A stretch of 64,000 nt of DNA from Schistosoma mansoni (GCF_000237925.1 NC_031496.1:10254017-10318016), one strand, 5' to 3'. Counted from the stretch's first letter, positions 44,080 to 57,006 are shown. Made by a program: numbers and translations. The notes: generated by a model from the sequence alone, not told the origin.

Positions 44080-47000
44080 CTAGAAGAAAATGAACAACAT
44101 ACAAAGAACGTACGGGGTAAAACTCTCCATATTTGCCCTCCACCTCTACCGGTATGCAGACCTCCAACTGAATCATCTCAGGAAATTAAAAACCCCTCGA
44201 AAAAGTACCGTGTTGATCAGACAACCAAACTACAATGTGTTTAGTAAAATAATGTAACTATCTCATCTTCACAATAAGTTCAGGAAATTAGTCCCATTGT
44301 TTACAATTATTTTTATATTCAAATTTTGAGTCTGTTAGCTGATGGTTTGAAAAACCGAAGTGAGTTTTCTTTCGGTATATTTCCATCTCATTCACTTTCT
44401 TTGATAAAAGTTGGACTTGATTGCCCTGAAAACATTTATTCGACCGTATGGCACAAAATTTGATTATTCAGTGAAGAAACTATCGGTGTATGAACTAATA
44501 GTCTAAATGTTATGCATTTAAATGACTGGGTATATTTTATGTTATGACGTGACTAATCTATAATAAGAGTTTGTTTTATGTCCATAGGCACTTTGTATGC
44601 CGTTTACACCATGATGATGCCACATATTTGTCCGTGGAAGCATGATTTCAATGAATCGGCTATCTCGGGATCACAATCGTCTTAGTTTCTCAAACTTTGC
44701 CATTATACCTCTATGACATACGATTTCTGTCCACACAAAATTCACGGATTTAAATAAAAATAGTGTTAAGTAAAGAATGGGGGATATTTTACTGTCCATG
44801 AGGTTTGTTGCAATCCGATCTTGACAATAAACTTGAAGATTTCGTTCGAATTATCCTGGACGAGTACAGAAAATTAATTGACTAGTCCGATATTCATCAG
44901 ATATATCACTTTCTTGGTTAAGGGAACGTCATTAATAGTCAGGATCCCTCAAGTTTCCCTCACATTTCCACAACACCGGTAAAAAAAACTTGGAACAGTT
45001 GGCAGTTTTCCGGCAGAGACGGACGAACAGTCATTCGAATCTAATTTTGATACTTCTGATTTCCAGGTACACTGTCAGCTTGATGCCCTCGGTCAAGCAT
45101 AGTGGTCATATCGCTGTACAACACTATTTCGGGCTCATTCCTTCCCTCACCAATAAAAAAGTCCCATGTCTCACTACATCTGCCCACGCTCAGATATACT
45201 GTTATTTCGAACCAAATTATCTTTCTTCTAGTTCCATCTTACGAACACGTCAAATAAGTTTTGAAAATTGGTGCTGACCTCATTGGTTTTACTGCAAAAA
45301 CCCTAGCCGAAGGCGCTTGGTCAAGAATCCACACTAGATCACCACTTATAGGCCGTCCTACCTACCCCTTGCAACCATGGTGTATGTTACTTATGTTGAC
45401 TTATAGACAGTATGTAACGCCAATCAGAAGTAGAATGTCTTGCAGCAGAAGATTGAAGTCGAGATGAAAAGAGAGGAGAAAACGGGAAGCAGTCAAAATA
45501 ACAACAAGAATGACGGAACGATGAAGTTTGTAAGAGACAATTGATGGAACATGTGCAAATGAAATATGTAGTGTACGGTTTTTATATTCTACGAAAGTAC
45601 CCCATAATTTTCCATCAAAACATAGATTGGCATTTCCCGCCTGATTTCTTTGTTCACTTCACAATAACTAATCAGTTTAAATCATATACTAACCCACAAC
45701 TAGACTATCTTCAAATAAATAAGTCTTCGAATCCCTTCATTCCCGACTTCTGGTTTGATTCTGTTTTGGTTTCTCAAATTTGAAGATGCTGTTGAGGACA
45801 GCGTTGTCAAACGCCGAATGTTGTGGCATCTTTAATAATCCTCTCAATCTACTAAAAAATTCATATTATCACTCGTATATATAGTGTCTGAACTCACGAT
45901 TAAAGCTATCCCATGTGAATATTTGTTGTTTAGCACATCACAGGACATTTTGCTCTGAATAAAGTTTAGGCGGTTCCTTCATTCCTAGTCAGCTTTTATC
46001 TATGGACTAAACGAACAGCAGCTGTAAATAATTATCTTAAATTCCAAGCCTAACTAACTTATGGCCATTCTGTTTGAAACTTCACATCATAACTGGTAGG
46101 CCGGAAGTTAGTTAAATGGATATTCACTCCCGCATAATATTATTTTATTCCTCATTTCTGTTCGTAAGTTTTCGAAACAAAAACGACATTCGCTATAAAA
46201 ATCACATTCGGAACATATAAGACCGTCTCCTGACATATATTCTAACATTTAGAATATAGACGCTAACATGTTGAAAATAGACCAATAATTTTATATCACA
46301 GTAAAAGCATAGCGCTTCAAGCTTTTTCCACGCAAATAAAACTTCACTACTAAACGGGTTACCTCGTGTTACTCTTAGAAGGATACAAAAAGTGACGTCT
46401 AAATTTCAAAATTGACTATTATGAAACGTTTTCCCTTCGAGAAACGGAAGAATGGAAACTCGTAAGAGATGATGGATATCATCGAAAATATTGCTTTTAT
46501 TTTCATAGATGACGGTAAAAACAAGGGAAGGAGCGGAATAACGCTGATGCATTGTGAATATAGCTTTCAATTCGAAAGTCCACAACTTGGATTTTAAGAA
46601 TATCCGGAGGCTTGTTTTTTTTAATTTCGTTCTGTTTGCAAAAGATGCTCGGACAACTTCCAGGCCGCTCTGGGTCTAGTGCTAATATTACTCGGTTCTC
46701 TAAGTTTTCAGAAACTTCACATCAAGCATTTACAAGACAGCCGTCTTTTTCATGGACAAGTCACGAAATTCTCTGGCAAGTAATTGCATGCTTATGGCCT
46801 CCGTTTTAGAGTAGATCAAGATCAGTTACATGGAACTACCAATAATTAGACCGGGACTGATAAACTGATATGTCACCCTGATAGGTCCCTGAAGACTTCT
46901 TTTAAGATTATTCTGAACTACCCAAGAATTAGATGTAGCTTTGTTGGCCTACTCATGAGTGAAAACATTATTATCAATCTCCAGTTCAAATTGCATAGGA

Positions 47001-48819
47001 AGGGGTAATACTAAAGGATTAACTGAAGTCAAACTATTAATGTTCTACTTAGTGAGTGAACCATCGTCCTAGAATTTTACAAAAATCAAAGTTAGAGAAC
47101 TGAAGCCTATCAAGAAACTGATGTGAATCATTTTCGTTACAGTCGTTAATATGTGTGTTCTATTGGATAACGTTAGTTATAATCTATCTTTGTTATTTTG
47201 AAGGGTTCTTCGATGATCTGGAATTCATGAGATTCACATCCAGCAATCAATTTTTGTACAGCTTTGAAGATTGTTAGCTCAATTCCTCCTGTGTGGAGGG
47301 TATTTTCTTATTCGTAATCATAATGCAACAAAATTACTAGATAGTAAATCAGTTGCGATAGCTTGAGACAGGCGAAAGATTGACAAAGTTGTGTAAACAT
47401 ATATATGACATGTCCACAGTGACAATGTAAACTAGAAAACTTTTCAGATGAACGACCACATGACAGAAAACGCCATATATGATAGGATAAACTTCCACAA
47501 CATTAAAATACAGCGCCCAAACAACTTGGAATGTTTACTGCTAATGGGTATGAATGAAGTTTGTATCGATGTTAGTGAATTCAAAATAATAAAACGAAAC
47601 GGGATTAATCCCAGTATGCCTAGAACTTCAACAAGATTCAATCAAGGAGTCAAGTTAGAAGTACGCAGTATGAGATTCTATTGTATTATTACGACTTGTT
47701 CCAACAACATAAAGTATTTTACTGTACAGGAAGTGTATGTGTTATTCCCCATATTTCTCAAATTATTATTCTTTTGTTTTCAGTGTAACAATCACTATCA
47801 ACCACTACGAAATCGTGATTACTAAGCCAGAGGAGTTGGGTACGCCTGAAATCTCCTGGTTGTTAGTAGTATCGACGTCAGACAGCTGTTGAAAATCTCG
47901 GTATTACACTTCTCACCCTTGGAAACAACATAGTCATAACAATGTTATAATTTCCATTGTCAATCTATAGCTAACAGTGTAAACTCGGACATAAGTATTA
48001 TTTTTAAAATCATAGGAAGCCTGATTCCCCTATTACTAAAAACAGTCGCTGATCATCAGTGTAGCTAATCCTAGTGAATGGTCAGGATTTACTGAAGTTG
48101 GACAGGAACAGTGGAACTTACTAGTTTACGTAGAATTCACATCTCGCAGTCAATGCCTAGCTTGAATTACCATTTGATGTTGTCCTTCACCATAACTAAG
48201 TTCGACAAGTTGCCTGACAATCGGCGATTTGTCGTCTAACGTGGAGATGTTTCAACCTGACGGATGATTTGTCTAGGGATCAGTGACGTTTCACTGGTCC
48301 TACACAGATTTCACTACTTACTCCGGACATCATCTCAAAAATGATCCTTGTCCGTATCCTTTTACCTGAAGAATGATATTTTTCTCCCAAGAGGAGTTTG
48401 TCTATGAAAAAGACTTGATAGGCTGGCTTTGTGTCATTAAATCTTTATCTGATAAAGTATAGAAAATTAGGAGGGCTATTATCAAGATGTATAATATGGC
48501 TCATAATCCTTGGAATTTCCACTGATACACTTCAGTACCAAACTAGATAAAAATGGACACCACCCTAACGTGTGACACAAAAAAGCACACGCAAAAGCTC
48601 TTGAATTTTTAATGCTTAGGTCTATGAAATATGGAATTCACTTCCAAAAGCGATAGTGATAGCATTCTATACTTGTTATTTCTGAGACGTGTTCAAATGG
48701 TTCAAGTGGTTGTGGACGGAACAGAAGAAGCTTTCACCTAACGGGCTTCCGTTTCTAGTAGTAATGGATCACCAATACTTATATAAACGTTAATAGGGGA
48801 AAAAAGGAATTGGGAAATC
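44080..48819. other. No recognised gene; expected to hold the FMRP/FXR 5' exon
   Basis: About 4.7 kb. The missing N-terminal exon of the FMRP/FXR gene (perhaps 50 coding nt) should lie here or beyond, on the minus strand. At 45450-45560 there is weak similarity to the repeat at 24600. The 125-codon ORF at 47448-47825 (+) has no domain I recognise, and I do not call it a gene. Confidence 0.4.
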
Positions 48820-51475
48820 ATAATTATATGTTATCCTTAGTATTTAACAATAGGTTAGGTTTCCTCTTGAAGGACTTCTGGGAAGTCGCTTGAACTAGCT
48901 CAGTCGGCAGCGAATTCCAGCATTTGACAACTCTTAAGGAGTGGAAGTTGTGTCTACAGTCCTTTCTGCTATGTTGGGTCTCCAGTTTCTGGGTGTTAAC
49001 TCTTAGGTTATTGTTGTGACTAAGCTTAAGAAGATGTTTAAGGGGATGACCAGAAGTATTGAGGATACTGTAAGTCATAAGAAGGTCAACTCTAAGACGC
49101 CTGTATTCTAACGGATAAAGGTTAAGTGATTGGAGGCGCTCTTCATAAGGTTTGAGTTTGAGTCCTCGAACTGATTTCGTGGCTTGCCGTTAGATGCGCT
49201 CCAGAGTGTCCTTATCCTTATGGAGAGAGGGAGGAAATACTATGTTTCCATACTCTGAATGAGGACGAATAAAACTGTTGAAGATTATGTGAAAAGTTCT
49301 TCCGTAAAACTGGCCAAAAATGTGCTTCAATGTGTTACCAGTGCAAGGTTTGCTCGAAAGGCGTTTTTGTCACAGTTAGCGTACGACTTCAAGTCGTAGG
49401 GTACCAACACTCCAAAATCTTTTTCGACTTGGGATACTTCTAGGGAAGAGTTTCCTAAGTTGTAACTGTAGTCTGCAACATGTCGTTGATGATTTACTTT
49501 ACACTTTGACGTGTTGAAGGTAAGTCCACAGTCGTCTGCCCGACTTAGAAGTCAACTCAGATCCTCCTGATGTGCTAGTATATCCTCTTGATTTCGTATC
49601 TCTCTCCAAAGTTTCACGTCATCGGCAAAAAACAATAAGTCGGACGATGCTTGTTTTGGAAGATCGTTCATATAAATCAAGAAGAGAAGAGGTCCTAGTA
49701 TTGAGCCCCCGGGGAACCCCACTAGGACATTCCGTAGCCTGAGGGAGTGAAGTTAACCCTGACCTCAAAATGTCAATTTTTTAGATATGAAGTGAGCCAG
49801 TCAATTAGAGATGGTTTGATACCTAATTGTTTAAGCTTATTGATAATACATATATGGTTGGCCCCACCAAAAGCTTTTGAGAAATAAAGGTAAATAATGT
49901 CAACCTTACTCTTGCGATCAAGGATGCTTGTCCATCTGTCCACTGCAGTCAACAGGTTGGTTATACATCAGCGGCCCTTCCTGAAACCATGCTGTTGGGG
50001 TGAGGAGAACTTTAAGGATAATAAGTAGTCGTGTTTATCATCGTATATCAGGGACTCCATAATTTTAGAAGGTATGGAGAGAAGGGCCAGCGGTCTGTAG
50101 CTTGAGGGTTCGCTGCGTCTACCTCCTTTGAAAATTGATGTGATGTAAGCCAACTTCCAAGTTTCCGGTAGTTTGCCTCGGGTTAGCGAGTGTGAGAACA
50201 TCACGCTAAGCGGTGTTGCCAGGATTGAAGCTGCTTCCTTCAGTATAGTAGAATGAACAATATCCAGACCAGGAAGTGTCTTTTCTTAGGTGCTGTAGTT
50301 TACGGAGTACCAGGTCAGCACTCGGCTTCACTTAGGAAAGTCCTGTGCAGTTGCGGCTGAAGCGTTCATCAGGGTAGTTGATGTTGGTCGGTTGAAATGT
50401 CCGAGAGTATTGTTCCGTCAGAAGGTTAGCGGCACCCCCATCGTTATTGGTCGGACCATTAGGACCTAGCATTCGGGAAACTCCAGTTTTGGATTGTCGA
50501 GGAGAAGCTGAGTAACGGAATAAGCTTTTCGGACTGGAGACAAATTTATCGATAATCTTGGTCTGGTACTGAAGCCTGTCTTCTCTTATCGCCTTTGTGC
50601 ATATGTTCCTCAAATGTTTGTATTGCATGTAGGCGCCGTTGTTATCAGTTCGTTTCTATTCAGCCCGACAGTGCGGCTTAGCAGACGAAGAGTGCGGTTC
50701 TTGATGATTGTAGATTGCTTGTAGCTTTTGGGGACCATCTAAGGAACTGAATGCTCAGTAGCACATAAGAGCGTGTGCAGTAAGAAATCCCAATGAGCAT
50801 CCACTTCAAGTTGAAGGTGAAAATCACAATCCACCTGTTGTAGATAGTCATGCAAAGCTAACACATTCAACCGTTTGAAATTCCAGAGCCTGTTGTTGGT
50901 GGGATATCTTAGCTCAGTTTTGCTGACAAAACTGAAAGATAAGACGACATGATCGCTTTTCCTCAGGGGAGCCAGAATTGAGAGATCATCGACTAGGAAT
51001 TCTTCATTTGTGAATACCCAGTCTAAGCGCGACGGCGTCTGACTGTTTCTCCAACGAGTTACCGACTTCACATTTTCGAATAATACCAGATCCTCAATGA
51101 GGTTGGAGAACCAAGCTTCAGTAGACTTTTCACCTCCAATGTAGGTATGTTCCGCGAAGTTGACTCTAGGAAGATTGAAGTCCTCTGGAATTAAAATACG
51201 AGAGCATCCAAGATGCGTAGAGCGCACGATTATCGTACTCGATGTCGGCAGTGGGCTTCCTGTAGATGACCCCCACCAAACACTTCGAGATGGTAGATAA
51301 CCTTTCTGAGCACCATACGGATTCATCAAGATTGAGAAACTCTTGATTGTGAAGTTGGTGTACTTTTAGGTATTATAGGTATAAGGCTACTCCAGCCCCC
51401 ATTCCAGTTTTTTTGTCGTTGCGAAACAAAGACATAGCCGGTAGCTAACCGGTAGGATCTGACATCACGGTCAAA
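48820..51475 (-). pseudogene. CR1-type LINE, minus strand, 5'-truncated and frameshifted
   Basis: Reading from 51475 downwards there is the endonuclease, entered midway (a G-Y-V-F start, then N-D-K-K-T-G-M-G-A-G in the next frame; at 50739-51200 P-E-D-F-N-L-P, S-R-L-D-W-V-F and S-D-H-V-V-L-S). The linker is at 50332-50628. The RT is at 49080-50204 (A-Y-I-T-S-I-F-K-G-G, S-Y-R-P-L-A-L-L, Q-H-G-F-R-K-G-R, and F-F-A-D-D-V-K-L-W near 49600-49640). The C-terminal [10 protein letters not shown] end is at 48824-49078. Several stops and frameshifts are present. It differs enough from the plus-strand neighbour to be another family. Confidence 0.85.
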
Positions 51476-51479
51476 GGCC

Positions 51480-51965
51480 GTGAACACGACTCTTAAGGAA
51501 GTTAAACAGGTGCCTAGTGTAATCATCTGGAACTTGGCAGAATCGAAAGACATCGATCCCGCTAAGAGACATGTCCACGACCAGCAGTTAGTGGGATCTC
51601 TCATCAGAAATATACTGCCAGAGGAGGTCCCAGGGGTACATATCTCGAAAGTCATCGGACTTGGTAGGTATGTTGGAGGCGAAACCCAACAGAGAAGGAT
51701 CCTTAAATTAGTACTCGGTAATTTTAAGGAAAGGGACGTATTACTAAATAACGCACGCAAAACTCGTGACTCAAACATTCGTATTCGACCTGACTGGCCA
51801 CTTGAGGATCGGGTTAAGTGGAAGAATGCCCTAACAGAGTTAAAAACTCGAAGGCTAAACGGTGAAGCGAACCTTACGATTAAGGGTTTTCGGGTTGTCC
51901 GGTCTTGGAAGCCAATGCTTCCGAGACCTGTGTGGGCAGAACGTATGTCTCCAAAAACACCTTAA
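51480..51965 (+). CDS. CR1-type LINE ORF1 remnant
   Basis: 161 codons with no upstream start typical for the family, so it is the 3' part of ORF1. The pattern V-I-I-W-N-L, R-R-I-L-K-L-V-L, then an R-P-D-W-P-L-E-D-R helix resembles the RNA-recognition-like and C-terminal domain of LINE ORF1 proteins that coat element RNA. It overlaps the endonuclease ORF by 60 nt in another frame. Confidence 0.6.
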   Translation: MNTTLKEVKQVPSVIIWNLAESKDIDPAKRHVHDQQLVGSLIRNILPEEVPGVHISKVIGLGRYVGGETQQRRILKLVLGNFKERDVLLNNARKTRDSNIRIRPDWPLEDRVKWKNALTELKTRRLNGEANLTIKGFRVVRSWKPMLPRPVWAERMSPKTP

Positions 51966-52966
51966 ATGTGTGTTACACGAATGCTCGTAGTCTTCAGAAT
52001 AAGATGTCCGAGCTAAGTTTGATGGTAGACGAATTAAATCCGGACATAGTTGTTATCACCGAAACTTGGCTAACTGTAGATATAGACTGTTCTCCAGTCA
52101 TTTCAGGCTACATCTGTATCAGAAGTGATAGAGTTAGAAGTCGCAAGGGAGGAGGCATAATATTATATGTTAGGGACCACTTCCGCATAAACTCGATCAT
52201 ATCAGAGGCGCATGTAAGTGGTACGTGTGAGGTAGTATGTCGTACAATTAGGTCTAGAAACGGGTTAGTGACGATAGGAGGAATATATCGTAGTCCGTGT
52301 TGTCTCGCTGACGATTTTATCCTAAGACACGTCTGTTCTTGGAGTAAAGCAGAATGTTGTCTCATCGTTGGAGACTTCAATGCACTCCATATAAACTGGA
52401 TAGAACTCACAGCTCCAGGTGGGGGCTTCGATAGCGTCCTTCTGTCATCAATTATTCAATGTGCACTTGTACAGTGTATCGTTAAGCCGACGCACATAGA
52501 CTTGGAACATAATCCGTCATTAATAGACCTTGTCCTCACACACCACTGTGAAGATATCGTCGACATTCAACACCTTCCCTCACTGGTGAATAGTGACCAT
52601 GTAGTACTTTCCTTTAAGTTCCGGATACATGGTATAGAATATGTATCTGCTCCACCCCGTCCTAATATCTGGAGAGCTAATATTCCGGCAATCAGGGACT
52701 ATGCTATCTCGATTGACTGGTCGGTCGATGCTGATGGATCGATTGATGATGCATGGAATAGGTTTAAGTCTACGTTCGAATCCGTAACTCAACCGTTTAT
52801 CTCATGGTCAGCACGTAAGCTATCATATTGCCCTCCTTGGATTAATAAGAAAACCCGGAAGCTGTTGAAGCGTAGGAAACACTTCTGGGACTTATTCTTG
52901 TCAACAGGTCAGGCATCATTTAAGTGCGAATATAAAAAATTCGGAATATATGTAAAAAGACCATAG
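51905..52966 (+). pseudogene. CR1-type LINE endonuclease domain
   Basis: AP-type endonuclease that nicks target DNA: Y-T-N-A-R-S-L-Q-N-K at the start, I-T-E-T-W-L with the catalytic glutamate, S-D-R-V-R-S-R-K-G-G-G, I-Y-R-S-P, V-G-D-F-N-A, and the final S-D-H-V-V-L-S-F motif with the catalytic histidine. All active-site motifs are visible. The frame is lost near 52950 and continues in the next frame at 52970. Confidence 0.85.
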
Positions 52967-52995
52967 CTAAATCCCGCACGGCTTACGAGCGACAG

Positions 52996-53283
52996 TTGGC
53001 ATACGATAGCCGTACCTGTCCGAAGCGACTGTTTTCGTATGTTAAAAGGCGGACGAAACGTAGTGATGGTATTCCCTCATTACTGTTAAGCGAAAATTCA
53101 GCTTTATTGGCTGAATCTGATCTAGCGAAAGCGGAGACATTTGCTAACTATTTCAGTGAAGTCTACTCTACGTGTAGTGTTACAACTACTTGTCCCGTTG
53201 ACAATGAGGTACCAGCCATAGGACCTTTACACGTGACAGAGGATCCTCTAGAGTCGACCTGCAGGCATGCTAAAACCTTGTAA
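52996..53283 (+). pseudogene. CR1-type LINE linker, ends in polylinker sequence
   Basis: Encodes the linker between endonuclease and RT (L-F-S-Y-V-K-R-R-T-K, A-N-Y-F-S-E-V-Y). The last codons are read from the foreign polylinker (53241-53270) and then hit a stop. Restored by frame change at the next entry. Confidence 0.75.
53241..53270. other. pUC-type cloning polylinker sequence (likely artefact)
   Basis: Thirty bases consisting of adjacent restriction sites in the exact order BamHI, XbaI, SalI, PstI, SphI with the spacing of the pUC18/19 lacZ polylinker. It lies inside a LINE coding region and breaks its frame. A natural origin is very unlikely; vector sequence left at a clone junction is the best reading. 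Confidence 0.93.
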
Positions 53284-54580
53284 GATACCGGGCCTCGATG
53301 GGTTACACCCACGTTTGCTGTCATCGCTTGCGGACATTATCTCAAGACCGCTCACGATGCTCTTCAACATGTCCCTTTCACAGGCTCAACTACCTAGAGA
53401 CTGGAAAGACGCCATAGTTAGTCCTATGTTTAAGGATGGTCAGAGACGGATCGTATCTAACTACCGGCCTGTTAGCCTGACCAGTATAGTAGTTAAGTTG
53501 CTTGAAAAATTAATTCAGGCTAAGCTACTGAGTCACATAGATTCGTACAATCTGTTAACTCCCGAGCAACATGGGTTTCGTAACAAGCATTCATACTTGA
53601 CTAACTTACTCATTGCGAGAGAGGATTGGACAGCTGCTCTAGACAACGGCCTGTCTGTCGACCTGATATTCATAGATTTTGGCAAAGCGTTTGATAAGGT
53701 TTCACACTTGGGTCTTATGCAAAAGCTCTCGAGCTTTGGAATAACAGGTGCTATACAGGAATGGATAGGAAGCTTCTTATGTGACCGCAGACAGAGAGTA
53801 AGGGTCAATGGAACGCTATCCGAATGGAAACCGGTCAAAAGTGGTGTACCCCAAGGCACCATCTTAGGCCCTTTACTTTTCCTTCTGTATATTAATGAAC
53901 TACCTTTATTACTTAAGTCGTCGACGTTATTGTTTGCGGATGATGTTAAAATCTGGAGAACAATAAGAAATGAGACTGATCGTTGTTATCTGCAAGCAGA
54001 CTTAGACGAATTAGTTAGGTGGGCTCATGATTGGGGCCTGGAAGTTAATTCCAGGAAGAGCGTGTTCATGCACATCGGGCACGGTATTAGTTACCATTAT
54101 ACCATTAATGGCACATCTCTGCCACGCGTTCAAGAGCACAAAGACTTAGGAGTAATTATAAGTCACGACTTAACAACTACAACGCACTGCAATGCGGTTG
54201 CTTCCAAAGGCTATCGCGCGCTATGGTCGCTTCGCAGAGCATTTAAATGCTTTGACGAGGATATGTTTCGAATTTTATATCCCACCTATGTAAGACCACA
54301 CTTAGAATACTGTATCCAAGCAGCTAGCCCTTGTCTGATAAAGGATACTAAATCGCTTGAGCGTGTCCAGCGTGTAGGGACAAAATTAGTAAAGGGTCTT
54401 TCTAAACTCCCTTACGATGAGCGTTTAAAACGTCTCTTTTCCCCTTATCTTATCGTAGGACGCGAGGTGACCTTATACTGGCATTTCGTATCTTTAATTA
54501 TGATCTGGGTGTTAATATGTCTTATCTTTTTGCTCCCTCCAGCACTAATAATCTCCGGGGTCATAGCAAGAAGGTTCTGA
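53271..54580 (+). pseudogene. CR1-type LINE reverse transcriptase
   Basis: RT motifs in order: L-K-P-C-K-I-P-G-L-D-G-L-H-P at the start, V-S-P-M-F-K-D-G, N-Y-R-P-V-S-L-T-S, Q-H-G-F-R, I-F-I-D-F-G-K-A-F-D-K-V-S-H, V-P-Q-G-T-I-L-G-P-L-L-F, and catalytic L-L-F-A-D-D-V-K-I-W. The thumb and C-terminal region follow. All catalytic aspartates are present. A frameshift near 54480-54520 diverts the end; the true C-terminus is read at 54517-54735. Confidence 0.88.
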
Positions 54581-54735
54581 AACCGCGATCTAATAAACTA
54601 AAGGTGGGGTCCCGTTTTTCTCATCGAGTGGTCAATGACTGGAACGCTTTACCAGAACAAGTGGTATCAGCACCATCAGTGAACATTTTCAAAAAGAAGC
54701 TGGACCTTCACTGGAAGGATATCTGTCAGGATTAA
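54517..54735 (+). pseudogene. CR1-type LINE, C-terminal end of the polyprotein
   Basis: Continues the RT polyprotein in another frame with S-N-K-L-K-V-G-S-R-F-S-H-R-V-V-N-D-W-N-A-L-P and a final F-K-K-K-L-D, the usual CR1 ending. Confidence 0.8.
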
Positions 54736-54740
54736 CACAG

Positions 54741-56983
54741 GTTCATCAACCTACTATCCTTATTACTGAAGACTGATATTGGTAGCTACTGGTCCGTAAA
54801 CTGAGAAGATATCCAGGCGTTGTACTTGCCGTAGCTCTGAGTGTACTGAAGAAGGTAAAGGGAGCAAAGAAGTTATTCGGTTTAAACTAGCTCGTCAAAT
54901 AGGCGGTTTATATATTGGATATCAGGATAATGACCTTACCTAAAGGCGGGATTACGACTTAAGCCACGTTTTTGATACCACGTATTTTCTTGAGGTCGGT
55001 AGATTGGTATGCATAACAAGTGCTCATCTCCCATTAAATAATTCTTTCCGCTCAGAGCGTATGCCACTCAAATGTGTCGAAATCAAGAAATTCATGCAGT
55101 ATTGTTAAAGTTTATGTGCTCATGTTTTTAAATACCACTAAAATTTGTTGTAGTTTTGTATTAGATTTCTGAATAATTTACTGGGCTTACTTTCATATTG
55201 TCTGCTTATTAAATATACGGGACTTCATACTCTGTCAAATTTGAGTGGTCTAGTATTGTGAAATATAAGTCGTGATTTTCCTCCTAGGCGGTGGTAACTA
55301 TGGTTCCTAAGAATTCAGTGGATATAGACATTATTTTTTATGCACACAGTTTGCCTCATCAATTGCTAACTTGAAACCATAAGTTGTCGGCATCTTAACG
55401 ATCGTAATTAGTGATAGTGATTTAAAAAAATTGAATTATTATCAATTATCTAAGAGAGCTAGTCGAAGCATAACGACAATTTTAAAGAATGTGATCGTTG
55501 GGGAGGTTAGAAAATCATACTACGAGGCAGATCAGGCAATTAATCAATGTAATGTTTATTCTAGATGAGCTACAATACACGTTTGAAATCCCATTGTCTG
55601 GATAATCTTTAGGACTACAGTGGGGGTATTACGCCAAAACTGATATAAGTAGTGTGTTCAAGTTCTTAACAATTAACACATCTCAAAAGTAGCAAAACTA
55701 CTGGTATTGTCACGTATCCGAATACATATGTTCATACTGCACTTTGCCAATGTTAAAACAATTTCAAACCGAGACTGCCAGATTACCTTGTGTGCAAAAG
55801 CTATATCAAAATATTGTGTTTTATTTGAAAGTGAAACTCAGAATTTGTATATTTAGTTTTACACCTCACTTTGTATAAATACTAGCTTTTGCACCTGGCT
55901 TACGAAACCATTTATGTAAAATGGATTTAAAGCTTGGATCTCAGTAATTAGAATCCTGACGACCTGACCACTAATTCACTACTCTAAGTGGTCTTAAGGA
56001 TAGTAACCAGTCTTTGAATGGGATTCTTGAGTGAGCGTTGGTATACTGACTGAATGATTTGCGATCTACCTTGATGCGCCCAGTTTGTACAACAAGCTCA
56101 AGAAAGCATCTATTTAGAGTGCAGGTTTCTGACCTTTGAACTTAATGTATTAAGTAGCACAACTTGTATAATAAGACAGTTGTAACCGACTAAAATTATC
56201 TTCAGGAGAGTAGCACCATTCATTTTGAAACTCAGACTTCCGTTATAAACAAATATATCATTTACTTTGGGACGATTTTGACAAATGGGTAGACATTTTT
56301 CTTCTGTACTGTTAGCACTACATGAACGGAAACATCTAAAACAAACTAACGTCTACTGTAAAGTTACATACGTGTTTGTAAGATTTATGTAAGCTAAAAC
56401 TTCTGCTTTTCGAAATCCAGCGTAGGTAAGTTGGCTAAAATGCTGTTAAATTGAAAACAGCTAACTTCAAGTCTACAGATGATTGTGTGCTGCTCATCGC
56501 AGCTATATGTATTGAAAAACAGTGAGCATCTCCACAAAAACTGTTCTCATAGTAAAGAGGAGTCAAAAAAATAAGGAGTAAGATAGAGTTTCTTACACTT
56601 CATGGATAACCAATGTCAGTAACGTTTGCAACCCGAAGCCAACGCTGCGAAAATTTCCACTTTTGAATAATTGTTCCTTAAAGCCTAAAAACCGTCATCT
56701 AGCCCGTTTTCCTGGTTGTCTGAAGGAAATAACGAATTGTGGTATGAATGATTTAATTATCAACCACCCACACGCTATCATCTTTCATCCTTGTCATGTT
56801 GTAACCAAATGTTTCACAGACTATCTGTCGTAACATAGCGACTCTCTGCGTGCTTAAAATTGTTTGTTGTAAGATCATTTTAAGTTACAAAAAACAGTAC
56901 ACAAAACCTAAACCTTTCAAAGTATCGGTTTCAATCTCATTTTCACCTTTTAGTTGTGTTATCCGTTTAAAACTGAAGAATAA
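54741..56983. other. LINE 3' UTR, then unique DNA upstream of the ELAV-like gene
   Basis: The first part should be the LINE 3' UTR; I cannot place its end. The rest shows no gene or repeat that I recognise. It may contain untranslated 5' exons of the ELAV-like gene. Confidence 0.4.
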
Positions 56984-56998
56984 TTTTCTATATTTCAG
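56984..56998 (+). promoter_or_regulatory. 3' splice acceptor before the ELAV-like start codon
   Basis: A T-rich tract ending in TTTCAG sits eight nt before the ATG, so a non-coding 5' exon or a spliced leader is joined here. No upstream exon could be identified, which leaves cis- or trans-splicing open. Confidence 0.65.
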
Positions 56999-57006
56999 CT
57001 CCAAAG

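Larger units (their letters stand above)
51476..54740 (+). mobile_element. CR1-type LINE, plus strand, recent but with three frame breaks
   Basis: The copy starts inside ORF1 and continues through the endonuclease and RT to the C-terminal N-D-W-N-A-L-P motif. Frames break near 52950, at the polylinker sequence 53241-53270, and near 54480-54520; between the breaks the reading is clean, so the copy is young. It joins a minus-strand CR1 head to head at about 51476. Confidence 0.88.

Noticed and set aside
47448-47825. 125-codon plus-strand ORF
   Set aside because: No recognisable domain or splice context; composition changes to poly-hydrophobic at the end. Left uncalled.
51480-51778. Part of the 150-codon minus-strand ORF above 51476
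   Set aside because: Antisense to the plus-strand LINE ORF1; only its part below about 51475 belongs to the minus-strand LINE.
52108-52410. 100-codon minus-strand ORF, and the one at 53533-53862
   Set aside because: Antisense shadows of the CR1 endonuclease and RT.
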